Source of the DNA: Pseudomonas cerasi
GTDB taxonomy: Bacteria; Pseudomonadota; Gammaproteobacteria; Pseudomonadales; Pseudomonadaceae
Assembly: GCF_900074915.1 (NCBI RefSeq)
Contig: NZ_LT222319.1
Span: 496,001-560,000 of the forward strand
Direction: 5' to 3'
Length of the DNA stretch: 64,000 nucleotides
Part shown: one piece after another, positions 16,748-25,801 of the stretch
Layout of the letters: each line of letters begins with the position of its first letter
How positions within the stretch are numbered: position 1 is the first letter of the stretch
The notes under the pieces: model-generated
Database searches by the model: none
What the model saw: only the letters and a program-made list of their open reading frames with translations
Told to the model about the DNA's origin: nothing
Position numbers and translations under genes: made by a program

Positions 16748-18667
16748 TCAGGCGCCGATAACGCCGCCATCTTCCCGGGTGATGACCATCACCGATGAGC
16801 GCGGTTTACCGTTGGGCAAATGCTCGGGGAAGGTAGAGCCACCGTTTTCACCGGGATGCTGGATGCCGATGAACATCGTCCGGTAGTCAGGCGCAAAGCT
16901 GATGCCGGTGATTTCGCAACCGATCGGGCCAACCAGAAAACGGCGGATCTCGCCGCTGGCCGGGTCGGCACAGAGCATCTGGTTGTTGCCCATGCCAGCG
17001 AAGTCACCCTTGTTGCTGGAGTCGCCGTCGGTCTGGATCCACAGCCGACCCGATCGATCGAAACTCAGGCCGTCCGGGCTGTTGAACATGTTCTGCGCGT
17101 TGATGTTGCTCGACCCGGCCTGTGGCGTACCGGCGTGTACGGTCGGGTTGCCCGCGACCACAAACAGGTCCCACTCGAACGCCATCGCCGACGCATTGTT
17201 GCCGCCTTCGCGCCAGCGCAGGATCTGTCCGTACTGGTTCTTGGCGCGTGGATTCGGCCCGCCGACAGGTTGACCTTCGTCGCCGCGCTTGATGTTGTTG
17301 GTCAGCGTGCAATAAACCTGGCCATCCTTGGGGCTGACCACGATCCATTCCGGGCGGTCCATGCGCGTGGCCTTGACCACGCTGGCGGCCAGCCGTGCAT
17401 GAATCAACACTTCAGCCTGATTGGCGAAACCCGCAGCGGCATCGAGGCCGTTCTTGCCGTATTTCAGTTCGATCCACTGGCCGTTGCCCTTTGGATGGTC
17501 CGGGTTACCGTTGCCAGCGTCGAATTGCGCCATGTACAGGGTGCCGTGGTCCAGCAGGTCGCGATTGGCTTTCGGGTTCTTGCGATCGATCCGGTCGCGG
17601 CTGATGAATTTGTAGATGAACTCGCCACGCTCGTCGTCGCCCATGTACACCACGGCGCGCCCGTCCCTGGTCTGCGTGAAGGCGGCGTTTTCGTGCTTGA
17701 AACGCCCGAGTGCCGTGCGCTTGACCGGCGTCGATTCGGGGTCGAACGGATCGATCTCGACCACCCAGCCATGGCGATTGACCTCGTTGGGGTTTTTCGC
17801 CACGTCGAAGCGCGGGTCGTGCGGGTGCCAGTTGATCTCTTTACTGGCAGCCACGACGCCATAGCGCTTCATGCCCGCATCGAATGTCTGCTCCGGGTTG
17901 CTGCTGCCGAAGCAGTCGGTGAAGTTCTCTTCACAGGTCAGGTACGTGCCCCACGGTGTCTGGCCGCTGGAGCAGTTCTGGAAAGTCCCCAGGACGCGGG
18001 TGCCGGTCTTGTCGGCGTCAGTCTTGAGCCATTCGTGACCGGCCGCCGGGCCACTCAGCCTGATCGGCGTATTGCCATGCACGCGACGGTTGTAACGCGA
18101 GTCCTGCACGAACTGCCATTTGCCGTTTTTCTGCTGTATCTCGATCACTGACACGCCTTCTGCGGCGAGTGCCTTGCGCACTTCTTCTGCCGATTGCGGC
18201 TCCTTGCCATGCTCGAAGAGGTAGCGGTAGTTGGTGTATTCGTTGTTGATCGCCAGTAAAGCACGGTCTTTGCGACCCCGCATCGGGAACAGGCACATGC
18301 CGTCGTTGTTGTCGCCGAACTGCACCTCCTGAGCCTGGGCGGTACCCTTGCCACTCGGGTCGAACGCCGGACCGCCCGCTCGCAGAGGCTGGCCCCAACT
18401 GATCAGTACCGAGGACGTGTAACCTGCTGGCAGGCTGATGCTGTCGGCGGTGGCAGCAGGAATGCTCTGGAAGCCGAGCAATCTGCCAGACGCCGCGCTG
18501 ACGCTGTTGGCCAGAGCGGTACGGCTGAGCAGGTTGCCGCCGAGAAACATCGCAGCGCCGCACAATGCGCCCGCGCTGATGAAACCGCGGCGGGTGAGGC
18601 CGACCTTGTCGGCGCCGACCAGGTTTTCCAGGTCAGTGGTCTGGTTTTCTTCTAATAGTTTCATCAT
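16748..18667 (-). CDS. PhoX-like alkaline phosphatase (DUF839), Tat-exported
   Basis: A 639-residue protein. The N-terminus carries a twin-arginine signal (LTRRGFISAGALCGAAMFLG, R26-R27), so it is exported folded, as PhoX enzymes are when loaded with Ca2+/Fe3+. Conserved PhoX segments include GMCLFPMRGRKDRALLAINNEY, WGTYLTCEENFTDCFG, YGVVAASKEINWHPHDPRFD (an active-site region) and GFANQAEVLIHARLAASVVK (named from the family). ATG 18667 is chosen because GAGGGAG lies eight bases upstream; an ATG at 18694 is less likely. It is convergent with the phosphodiesterase gene, consistent with phosphate scavenging. Confidence 0.88.
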   Translation of the reverse strand: MMKLLEENQTTDLENLVGADKVGLTRRGFISAGALCGAAMFLGGNLLSRTALANSVSAASGRLLGFQSIPAATADSISLPAGYTSSVLISWGQPLRAGGPAFDPSGKGTAQAQEVQFGDNNDGMCLFPMRGRKDRALLAINNEYTNYRYLFEHGKEPQSAEEVRKALAAEGVSVIEIQQKNGKWQFVQDSRYNRRVHGNTPIRLSGPAAGHEWLKTDADKTGTRVLGTFQNCSSGQTPWGTYLTCEENFTDCFGSSNPEQTFDAGMKRYGVVAASKEINWHPHDPRFDVAKNPNEVNRHGWVVEIDPFDPESTPVKRTALGRFKHENAAFTQTRDGRAVVYMGDDERGEFIYKFISRDRIDRKNPKANRDLLDHGTLYMAQFDAGNGNPDHPKGNGQWIELKYGKNGLDAAAGFANQAEVLIHARLAASVVKATRMDRPEWIVVSPKDGQVYCTLTNNIKRGDEGQPVGGPNPRAKNQYGQILRWREGGNNASAMAFEWDLFVVAGNPTVHAGTPQAGSSNINAQNMFNSPDGLSFDRSGRLWIQTDGDSSNKGDFAGMGNNQMLCADPASGEIRRFLVGPIGCEITGISFAPDYRTMFIGIQHPGENGGSTFPEHLPNGKPRSSVMVITREDGGVIGA

Positions 18668-18745
18668 CACGGCTCCCTCGAATATGGCAGCCACCTTAGT
18701 GCGCGCATATGACGAAATTGTGTCGTGGTGATGACCTGCCAGCGC

Positions 18746-19510
18746 TTACAACGGTATACCCAGCAGTACCAGTGAAGCTGCAAATCTTGCCTGCACCGTG
18801 GTGCCGGTTTTCAACTGTTGTGCATGCAGGTGCTCAGGTGTCGCCAGGGCGCACAGCGTCTGGCCGCCGGGGAGTGTGATGCGTACTTCGCTCGGGCCAT
18901 CTTCAGCGTCGGTCACGCTGTCGATTCGGCCGATCAGACAATTGTTTCCATTTGTTTCTTCGCTGCGGTCTGCGTGCAGTTCCAGCCAGCCGGCCTTGAT
19001 CAGTGCAACCACCTCCGTGCCGTTTTCCAGTTCCAGACGCAGGGTGCTGTCATGGGTGACCTGTGCTTCGATAAACACCTCGTCCGCCAATTGCAGGCGA
19101 ACCTGATCGTTATGCCCCTGGCGGGTGATGCTGACGATCCGCCCCAGCAACTGATTGCGTGCGCTGGTACGCAGGGTCAGGCGATTGAGCAGGTCAAGGT
19201 CGCTGCTGTCTTCGGCCGCTTCCAGCACCTGGGCCTGCAAGGCCTGGACGCGCTGATAGAGACGCAGCACTCGCTCGCCCTCGACCGACAACTTCGCGCC
19301 GCCACCGCCGCGCCCGCCGACACTGCGCTCTACCAGCGGTTTTTGCGCCAGATTGTTCAGCTCGTCGATCGCGTCCCAGGCCGCCTTGTAACTCAGCCCT
19401 GCGCTTTTCGCAGCGCGGGTGATCGAGCCCTGTTCGGCAATATGCTGCAACAGCGCAATGCGTTGCGGGCGACGGACCATGTGTTGCGTCAGCAAGGTGG
19501 GGAGGGCCAT
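18746..19510 (-). CDS. modE: Molybdate-responsive regulator ModE
   Basis: A 254-residue protein. The N-terminal winged helix-turn-helix is IALLQHIAEQGSITRAAKSA and SYKAAWDAIDELNNL, followed by the Gly-rich GGRGGGGAKLS wing. The C-terminal half has two TOBE/Mop-type molybdate-binding repeats (RTSARNQLLGRIVSI and NGNNCLIGRIDSV). ModE binds molybdate and represses molybdate-uptake genes. No modABC operon is adjacent, so it acts in trans. It is separated from comF by a repeat-containing gap. Confidence 0.93.
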   Translation of the reverse strand: MALPTLLTQHMVRRPQRIALLQHIAEQGSITRAAKSAGLSYKAAWDAIDELNNLAQKPLVERSVGGRGGGGAKLSVEGERVLRLYQRVQALQAQVLEAAEDSSDLDLLNRLTLRTSARNQLLGRIVSITRQGHNDQVRLQLADEVFIEAQVTHDSTLRLELENGTEVVALIKAGWLELHADRSEETNGNNCLIGRIDSVTDAEDGPSEVRITLPGGQTLCALATPEHLHAQQLKTGTTVQARFAASLVLLGIPL

Positions 19511-19569
19511 GGAAATCCGGTGCGGTCGAGTAGGAGTGGGCAGTATGATCGCTCTCGCTCATGGCGTCG

Positions 19570-19625
19570 AAACCGGACGCGGAGCGTCCCGAAAGGCATT
19601 ACCACGCTGGAGCGTGGGAACGATA
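19570..19625. repeat. Dispersed intergenic repeat, reverse orientation
   Basis: ACCGGACGCGGAGCGTCC and CCACGCTGGAGCGTGG are short palindromes forming the inverse of the repeat units at 9577-9742. The sequence lies between modE and comF and holds no ORF of its own. Confidence 0.65.
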
Positions 19626-19648
19626 TTAAACCAGGCGCGTAGGGGCCA

Positions 19649-20383
19649 TTAGTCACCCGGCTTGGGCGTGCGAGCCAGGCAATACACGTCCACCCGCCGC
19701 GCACCGGCCTTGTTCAGCAGTCGCGCAATGACCTCAGCCGTCGAACCGGTGGTCAGAACATCATCGACCAGCGCCAAGTGCTTGCCCTGTACCCAATCGG
19801 GATCAACCAGGGTAAAGGCGCCGCGCAGGTTGCGCCTGCGGGCTTTCGCGTCCAGGCCCTGTTGCGCGGTTGTCTCCCGGCTGCGTAACACATGCTCTTC
19901 GTCGACGGGCAGTTGCAGCTGTTTACCCAGCCAACCGGCCAGCATTGCCGCCTGATTGTAGCCGCGCTGGCGCAAGCGTTTGTTGGCCAGCGGCACTGGA
20001 ATGAGGCAGTCGGGGCGCGGCAGGTCTTCCTCGAAACGGTGCTGCAGGTATTGCGCGCATAGTTCCGCCAGCAGTCGTCCCATGGGCCATTTACCGTTAT
20101 GTTTGAAGCGGGTGATCAAACCGTCGACCGGGAAATCGTACAGCCAGGGCGCGATGACCTGAGCAAAGCCGGGCGTTTGCTTGCAGCATTGCGCGCAGCT
20201 CATGCCTGAACGCGGTAACGGCAGCGCACAGCACACGCAGGCGTTGCCCAGCCACGGCAGTTCTGCTTCGCACGGCACGCAAATGGGCGTGGGCACCTCA
20301 CTGCGTTCATCGCATAACAAACAGGATTGTTTGTTTTTTAACCAGATGTAAACCTCATACGGGTAGCTGGGTTGACAGCGCAT
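19649..20383 (-). CDS. comF: ComF-family phosphoribosyltransferase-like protein
   Basis: A 244-residue protein. Cys-rich zinc-finger-like segments CLLCDE, CVPCEAE, CVCCALP and CAQCCK occupy residues 21-70. A type I phosphoribosyltransferase domain follows, with the PRPP loop [13 protein letters not shown] (about 205-217) and the family motif [13 protein letters not shown]. ComF-type proteins are linked to DNA uptake in naturally competent bacteria; the reaction is unclear. An AAGGAAGAG site precedes the ATG at 20383. It is divergent from bioB, with the bioB start 90 bp away. Confidence 0.92.
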   Translation of the reverse strand: MRCQPSYPYEVYIWLKNKQSCLLCDERSEVPTPICVPCEAELPWLGNACVCCALPLPRSGMSCAQCCKQTPGFAQVIAPWLYDFPVDGLITRFKHNGKWPMGRLLAELCAQYLQHRFEEDLPRPDCLIPVPLANKRLRQRGYNQAAMLAGWLGKQLQLPVDEEHVLRSRETTAQQGLDAKARRRNLRGAFTLVDPDWVQGKHLALVDDVLTTGSTAEVIARLLNKAGARRVDVYCLARTPKPGD

Positions 20384-20473
20384 GGCTCTTCCTTAAATAT
20401 GCCCGACATCCGTGTAGCGCATGGGGTCTTTCCCGCCCTCGCGCATTGCCCAGAAACACCAAGGAGCCGCCCG

Positions 20474-21532
20474 ATGAGCGCCAGCACCACCGCCACTTTG
20501 CGTCACGACTGGACTTTAGCCGAGGTCAGGGCGCTGTTCGTACAGCCATTCAATGACCTGCTGTTTCAGGCGCAAACGGTGCACCGCGCTCACTTCGACG
20601 CCAACCGCGTGCAAGTCTCCACGCTGCTGTCGATCAAGACCGGCGCCTGCCCGGAAGACTGCAAGTACTGTCCGCAGTCCGGCCACTACAACACCGGTCT
20701 CGAGAAAGAAAAGCTGCTGGAAGTGCAGAAGGTGCTTGAAGAAGCCGCGCGTGCCAAGGCCATTGGCTCGACCCGCTTTTGCATGGGCGCGGCCTGGAAG
20801 CATCCTTCCGCCAAGGACATGCCTTATGTGCTGGAGATGGTCAAAGGCGTGAAAGCCATGGGCATGGAAACCTGCATGACCCTGGGCCGCCTCGATCAGG
20901 AACAGACCGAAGCGCTGGCCACTGCCGGGCTGGATTACTACAACCACAACCTCGACACCTCGCCGGAGTTCTACGGCAGCATCATCACCACCCGGACCTA
21001 CAGCGAGCGCCTGCAAACCCTGGCCTACGTGCGCGATGCGGGGATGAAGATCTGCTCCGGTGGCATTTTGGGCATGGGCGAGTCCCTCGATGACCGCGCG
21101 GGGCTGCTGATTCAACTGGCCAACCTGCCTGAGCACCCGGAGTCGGTGCCGATCAACATGCTGGTCAAGGTCGCCGGTACGCCGCTGGAAAACGCCGAAG
21201 ATGTTGACCCGTTCGATTTCATTCGCATGCTCGCCGTGGCACGGATTCTCATGCCGAAATCCCACGTGCGTCTGTCCGCCGGTCGCGAAGCGATGAACGA
21301 GCAAATGCAGGCACTGGCGTTCTTCGCCGGGGCCAACTCGATTTTCTACGGCGACAAGCTGCTGACCACCGCCAACCCGCAGGCCGATAAGGACATGCTG
21401 TTGTTCTCGCGTCTGGGCATCAAGCCCGAAGCGGGCGAAGGGCATGCCGACGAAGTGCATCAGGCCGCCATCGAACAGGCGCTGGTCGAGCAGCAAAGCA
21501 GCTCGATGTTCTACGACGCTGCCTCTGCCTGA
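20474..21532 (+). CDS. bioB: Biotin synthase
   Basis: A 352-residue radical-SAM enzyme that inserts sulfur into dethiobiotin, the last step of biotin synthesis. The [4Fe-4S] cysteines are C59, C63 and C66 (CPEDCKYC). The [2Fe-2S] region includes [12 protein letters not shown] and [15 protein letters not shown] at 20461 supports ATG 20474. It is the first gene of bioBFHCD. A GC-rich hairpin with a T4 run lies between bioB and bioF. Confidence 0.98.
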   Translation: MSASTTATLRHDWTLAEVRALFVQPFNDLLFQAQTVHRAHFDANRVQVSTLLSIKTGACPEDCKYCPQSGHYNTGLEKEKLLEVQKVLEEAARAKAIGSTRFCMGAAWKHPSAKDMPYVLEMVKGVKAMGMETCMTLGRLDQEQTEALATAGLDYYNHNLDTSPEFYGSIITTRTYSERLQTLAYVRDAGMKICSGGILGMGESLDDRAGLLIQLANLPEHPESVPINMLVKVAGTPLENAEDVDPFDFIRMLAVARILMPKSHVRLSAGREAMNEQMQALAFFAGANSIFYGDKLLTTANPQADKDMLLFSRLGIKPEAGEGHADEVHQAAIEQALVEQQSSSMFYDAASA

Positions 21533-21542
21533 TCCGTTGAAT

Positions 21543-21568
21543 GGGCCGGCCTGTTCCGGCCCGTTTTG
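21543..21568 (+). terminator. Hairpin with T-run between bioB and bioF
   Basis: GGGCCGG-CCTGTT-CCGGCCC followed by GTTTTG forms a compact 7-bp GC stem. It may cause partial termination or stabilise bioB mRNA, so that bioB is expressed at a different level from bioFHCD. Confidence 0.6.
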
Positions 21569-21596
21569 AATTGTCATCTTCCGGTTCGGGGCCTGC

Positions 21597-22787
21597 ATGT
21601 CTTTCGATCTCCGCACGCGCCTCGATGCCCGGCGCGCCGCACACCTCTATCGCCAGCGCCCGCTGCTGCAAAGTCCGCAGGGGCCGCAGGTCATCGTCGA
21701 CGGCCAGCCGTTACTGGCGTTCTGCAACAACGATTATATGGGGCTGGCCAATCATCCCGAGGTGATCGCCGCCTGGCAGGCAGGTGCCGAGCGCTGGGGC
21801 GTGGGAGGCGGGGCTTCGCATCTGGTGATCGGCCACAGCGCGCCGCACCATGAACTGGAAGAAGCGCTGGCCGAGCTGACCGGTCGCCCGCGCGCCCTGT
21901 TGTTCTCCAATGGCTACATGGCCAACCTGGGCGCAGTGACGGCGTTGGTCGGGCAGGGCGATACGGTGCTGGAGGACCGTCTCAACCACGCCTCGCTACT
22001 GGATGCCGGTCTGCTCAGCGGTGCACGGTTTTCGCGCTATCTGCACAACGATGTGAGCAGCCTGGAAGCCCGCCTGGAAAAATCCGTGGGCGATACCCTG
22101 GTAGTCACCGACGGGGTGTTCAGCATGGACGGCGACATCGCCGATTTGCCCGCGCTGGCCCGTTCGGCGAGGGCCAAAGGGGCCTGGCTGATGGTGGATG
22201 ACGCTCACGGCTTCGGCCCCTTGGGTGCCAACGGCGCCGGTATCGTCGAGCACTTCGGCCTGAGCATGGATGACGTGCCGGTGCTGGTCGGCACCCTGGG
22301 CAAGTCGTTCGGCACTTCCGGAGCGTTTGTGGCCGGCAGTGAAGAGTTGATCGAAACCCTGATCCAGTTCGCCCGGCCCTACATCTACACCACCAGCCAG
22401 CCGCCCGCGCTGGCCTGCGCCACCTTGAAAAGCCTGCAGTTGCTGCGTACCGAGCATTGGCGTCGCGAGCATCTGACGCGGCTGATTCAGCAGTTTCGTC
22501 GCGGTGCCGAGCAGATCGGGCTGCAACTGATGGACAGCTTTACCCCGATTCAGCCGATCATGATCGGTGATGCCGGTCGAGCGTTGCACCTCTCGCAGTT
22601 GCTCCGCGAGCGTGGCCTGCTGGTCACCGCCATTCGCCCGCCTACCGTGCCTGCGGGCAGCGCGCGACTTCGTGTGACCTTGTCTGCCGCGCACAGCGAA
22701 GCCGACGTGCAGCTATTATTGAACACTCTGGAGCAGTGCTACCCGCTGCTGGATGCCAGCCAATCCTCGGAGCCTGTTCATGCGTGA
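21597..22787 (+). CDS. bioF: 8-amino-7-oxononanoate synthase
   Basis: A 396-residue PLP enzyme of the alpha-oxoamine synthase family that condenses pimeloyl-ACP/CoA with alanine. The PLP lysine is K236 in GTLGKSFG. Other conserved parts are [34 protein letters not shown] and [11 protein letters not shown]. Its 3' end overlaps bioH by 8 bp. It is the second gene of the biotin operon. Confidence 0.97.
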   Translation: MSFDLRTRLDARRAAHLYRQRPLLQSPQGPQVIVDGQPLLAFCNNDYMGLANHPEVIAAWQAGAERWGVGGGASHLVIGHSAPHHELEEALAELTGRPRALLFSNGYMANLGAVTALVGQGDTVLEDRLNHASLLDAGLLSGARFSRYLHNDVSSLEARLEKSVGDTLVVTDGVFSMDGDIADLPALARSARAKGAWLMVDDAHGFGPLGANGAGIVEHFGLSMDDVPVLVGTLGKSFGTSGAFVAGSEELIETLIQFARPYIYTTSQPPALACATLKSLQLLRTEHWRREHLTRLIQQFRRGAEQIGLQLMDSFTPIQPIMIGDAGRALHLSQLLRERGLLVTAIRPPTVPAGSARLRVTLSAAHSEADVQLLLNTLEQCYPLLDASQSSEPVHA

Positions 22788-23511
22788 TCGTCTGATTCTG
22801 TTGCCAGGCTGGGGCCTTGGCGTTTCGCCGCTGGAGCCGCTTGCTGCTGCGCTGCGTGGGCTGGACGAGCACTTGCGGGTTGAAGTCGAGCCATTGCCGG
22901 ATATCGACAGCTGCGACTTGCCAGACTGGCTCGACGAACTGGACAGCAACCTGCCAGACGACGCCTGGCTGGGCGGCTGGTCATTGGGTGGCATGCTCGC
23001 GGCTGAACTGGCGGCGCGGCGCGGCGAAGGTTGTTGCGGATTACTGACGCTGGCCAGCAACGCCTGTTTCGTCACCCAAGGTGCGTGGCCGAACGCAATG
23101 CCCGCGCAGGATTTCGAGGCATTTCTGGCTGGCTGTGCCGATGATCCGGACCTGACCCTCAAGCGTTTCAGCCTGTTATGCACGCAAGGCGCAGAAGACC
23201 CGCGCGGTCTGGCGCGGCTGCTCAAGGCCGGCGCACCGCACCTGTCGAAAACGGCGTTGATCGACGGCCTGAAAATACTTCGGCAACTCGACACCCGCAG
23301 CGCTTTGCAAACCTATCGTGGCCCGCAACTGCACCTGTTTGCCGGGCTGGATGCCTTCGTGCCCGCTGAGGCGGCAAGTGATCTGCTGGCCTTGTTGCCG
23401 GATGTCGAAGTGGGGCTCATCGAGCAGGCCAGTCATGCCTTCCTGCTGGAAAACCCTCACGGGGTGGCGGCTGCGATCCATGCCTTTCTGCACGAGCTGG
23501 ACGATGACTGA
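22780..23511 (+). CDS. bioH: Pimeloyl-ACP methyl ester carboxylesterase
   Basis: A 243-residue alpha/beta hydrolase that removes the methyl ester from pimeloyl-ACP methyl ester, freeing it for BioF. The nucleophile elbow is GWSLGG with S68. The acid is in [12 protein letters not shown] and the His in [14 protein letters not shown]. Overlaps with bioF (8 bp) and bioC (8 bp) show translational coupling. Confidence 0.94.
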   Translation: MRDRLILLPGWGLGVSPLEPLAAALRGLDEHLRVEVEPLPDIDSCDLPDWLDELDSNLPDDAWLGGWSLGGMLAAELAARRGEGCCGLLTLASNACFVTQGAWPNAMPAQDFEAFLAGCADDPDLTLKRFSLLCTQGAEDPRGLARLLKAGAPHLSKTALIDGLKILRQLDTRSALQTYRGPQLHLFAGLDAFVPAEAASDLLALLPDVEVGLIEQASHAFLLENPHGVAAAIHAFLHELDDD

Positions 23512-24313
23512 TCTTTCAATCCCCAAACCACCTTCTGTCTTGCCTGACAAACGTCAGGTCGCCGCGTCGTTTTCCCGCGCGGCAGGCAGCTATGACAGCG
23601 TTGCCGAACTGCAGCGCAACGTCGGTAATGAACTGCTCACGTGTTTGCCTGCGCAATGCAATCCGTCTCGCTGGCTGGATCTAGGCAGCGGCACCGGCTA
23701 TTTCAGCCGGGCGCTGGCGCAGGCTTTCAATGGCAGCGAAGGCATTGCACTGGATATCGCCGAAGGCATGTTGCGTCACGCCCGACCCTTGGGTGGCGCA
23801 CAGCACTTTGTTGCGGGTGATGCCGAGCACCTGCCGCTGCGTGACCAGAGCTGCGGGCTGATTTTTTCCAGCCTCGCGGTGCAGTGGTGCGCCGATTTCA
23901 CGGCGGTGCTCAGTGAAGCTCACCGCGTTTTGCAACCAGGCGGCGTATTTGCCTTTGCCAGCCTGTGTGTCGGCACGCTGTACGAGTTGCGCGACAGTTG
24001 GCAGGCAGTGGACGGCCGGGTGCATGTGAACCGTTTTCGTCATGAGGATGACTATCGTCAGCTGTGCGCGGCGAGCGGCCTGCAAGTGCGCAGCCTCGAT
24101 GTTCGCCCGCAGGTTCTGCATTATCCGGACGTGCGCAGCCTGACGCACGAGTTGAAGGCGCTCGGTGCGCACAATCTCAACCCCGGACGACCCAATGGCC
24201 TGACCGGGCGCGAGGGAATCATGGGCATGATTCAGGCCTATGAAGGCTTCCGCCAGGACGCCGGACTGCCCGCTACCTATCAAGTGCTGTACGCGGTGCT
24301 TGAAAAAAACTGA
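23504..24313 (+). CDS. bioC: Malonyl-ACP O-methyltransferase
   Basis: A 269-residue SAM-dependent methyltransferase that starts biotin synthesis by methylating malonyl-ACP. It shows the BioC entry motif [13 protein letters not shown], the SAM-binding [15 protein letters not shown], and the downstream [10 protein letters not shown] and [12 protein letters not shown] segments. The ATG at 23504 lies inside the bioH 3' end. Confidence 0.96.
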   Translation: MTDLSIPKPPSVLPDKRQVAASFSRAAGSYDSVAELQRNVGNELLTCLPAQCNPSRWLDLGSGTGYFSRALAQAFNGSEGIALDIAEGMLRHARPLGGAQHFVAGDAEHLPLRDQSCGLIFSSLAVQWCADFTAVLSEAHRVLQPGGVFAFASLCVGTLYELRDSWQAVDGRVHVNRFRHEDDYRQLCAASGLQVRSLDVRPQVLHYPDVRSLTHELKALGAHNLNPGRPNGLTGREGIMGMIQAYEGFRQDAGLPATYQVLYAVLEKN

Positions 24314-24338
24314 CGGACTGACAGGAAAGACTGCTGAG

Positions 24339-25019
24339 ATGACTGCTGCCTACTTCATCACCGGGACCGATACCGACGCTGGCAAGACCACGGTGGCTGC
24401 CGGTTTGCTGCATGCTGCCCGAATGTCCGGCCTGAGCACGGCCGCCGGCAAGCCCGTTGCCTCCGGTTGTTTTGTCACGCCACAGGGGCTGCGCAACCCG
24501 GATGCTCTGGCGTTGCTGGCCGAGTGTTCTGTCGAGCTGGATTACGCTGACGTCAACCCGCTGGCTTTCGAACCGGCCATCGCTCCGCACCTGGCAGCAC
24601 GCGAAGCTGGCGTCGCGTTGACCGTCGATTCGGTGCTGCAACCCATGCGGCAGATGCTCGCCAGACAGGCCGATTTCACCCTGATCGAAGGGGCGGGCGG
24701 TTGGCGCGTGCCGCTGTCCGGGCAGAGCACATTGTCCGACCTGGCCATTGCCTTGGACCTGCCGGTGATTCTGGTGGTAGGCGTGCGTCTGGGCTGCATC
24801 AATCATGCGGTGTTGACTGCCGAAGCGATTGCCCGTGACGGGTTGCGTCTGGCCGGCTGGGTGGCCAACATCGTGGATGCCGACACCTCGCGGCTTGAAG
24901 AAAACCTCGCCACGCTGGTCGAGCGTCTGCCTGTACCTTGCCTGGGACGGGTGCCGCGCTTGAACGAGGCAAGTGCCGAAAATGTGGCGCAGTATCTCGA
25001 CTTGAAGGTGTTGAGCTGA
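24339..25019 (+). CDS. bioD: Dethiobiotin synthetase
   Basis: A 226-residue ATP-dependent carboxylase that forms the ureido ring of dethiobiotin. The P-loop is GTDTDAGKTTVAAGLL (residues 9-24), and the substrate region ends in EGAGGWRVPL. It is the last gene of bioBFHCD, starting 25 bp after bioC. The AGGAAAG upstream is a likely ribosome site. Confidence 0.96.
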   Translation: MTAAYFITGTDTDAGKTTVAAGLLHAARMSGLSTAAGKPVASGCFVTPQGLRNPDALALLAECSVELDYADVNPLAFEPAIAPHLAAREAGVALTVDSVLQPMRQMLARQADFTLIEGAGGWRVPLSGQSTLSDLAIALDLPVILVVGVRLGCINHAVLTAEAIARDGLRLAGWVANIVDADTSRLEENLATLVERLPVPCLGRVPRLNEASAENVAQYLDLKVLS

Positions 25020-25171
25020 CAGCACCGCTATGTCGCTGACCGGCAAGACAGTTTTGGATTTTCAAGACTCAGGCTATCGTGCGGCCTAGTGCCATTAGTC
25101 TGTTTGTCGAGTATTTCCGGGCAAATGCTGCTTCAATGGGCGTGTTCGTTTTTTGAACTGAGGATCGGCTT

Positions 25172-25468
25172 ATGCAAATCACCATGAACAACACCCTCTA
25201 CCCAGGCCTTAGCGCAATGCAGGTCGGGCAAAGTCGTGTGGATCAGGCGGCCACCCAGATTGCCAGCTCCAATATCGAAGTGTCGGGCAGAAGCCAGTCT
25301 TCTGACTTTCAGCTTGAGAACCTGCGCTCTGTTGATCGCAGCCAGCGTTCCGACTTGCCGTCCAACATCGTCGAACTCGAGGCTGGAAAGGATCAGTTTG
25401 CAGCCGGACTGGCTGCGCAGAAAGCCAGCAATGAAATGCTCGGCACGCTGATCGACACCTACGCCTGA
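25172..25468 (+). CDS. Small flagellar-rod/hook-like protein of unknown role
   Basis: A 98-residue protein. The first ~35 residues (LSAMQVGQSRVDQAATQIAS) resemble the N-terminal helix shared by flagellar rod and hook proteins. The C-terminal helix AAGLAAQKASNEMLGTLIDT resembles their C-terminal partner helix, with no central domain. No flagellar genes are nearby. GAGGATCGG upstream supports ATG 25172. Members of this small family are conserved downstream of bioD in Pseudomonas, but a function is not known to me. Confidence 0.7.
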   Translation: MQITMNNTLYPGLSAMQVGQSRVDQAATQIASSNIEVSGRSQSSDFQLENLRSVDRSQRSDLPSNIVELEAGKDQFAAGLAAQKASNEMLGTLIDTYA

Positions 25469-25485
25469 TTTTCGCGTCAATTCCC

Positions 25486-25506
25486 GCCGTGCCATCTGCG
25501 CACGGC
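25486..25506 (+). terminator. Stem-loop after the small flagellar-like gene
   Basis: GCCGTGC-CATCTGC-GCACGGC forms a 7-bp stem 18 bp after the stop codon. There is no clear U-tract. The remaining gap to 25801 (about 295 bp) holds no recognised feature beyond the acyl-CoA dehydrogenase promoter. Confidence 0.35.
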
Positions 25507-25801
25507 GTTGCCCTCTGAATTTCTCCGCATCATTGTCCTGTATCTCACCTGCACCCGGTTTCGCCCTCCACTAGACTTTTGCTTACGTTTCGCTCGCCCC
25601 CGCACGACGTACGCCTGCGTGGCTTATGCATGGGCCGTGGACGAATGGTGCGTGCTTCGCTATTGACAAGGTTTGGGCGTAAACGTATGTTTCAAACACC
25701 TGTTTGACCGCGAGGCATACGAGATTGTCTGGCGCTTGAGGGTATCTCTCCAGCGACCGCCCGGTCATTCGTTCCAGGATTCATCAGCAGAGGTTATCGC
25801 T

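Noticed and set aside
16820..18151. A 443-codon open frame on the forward strand
   Set aside because: It is antisense to the PhoX-like gene, which has a Tat signal and family motifs. Its translation has no recognisable domain and arises from high-GC codon bias.
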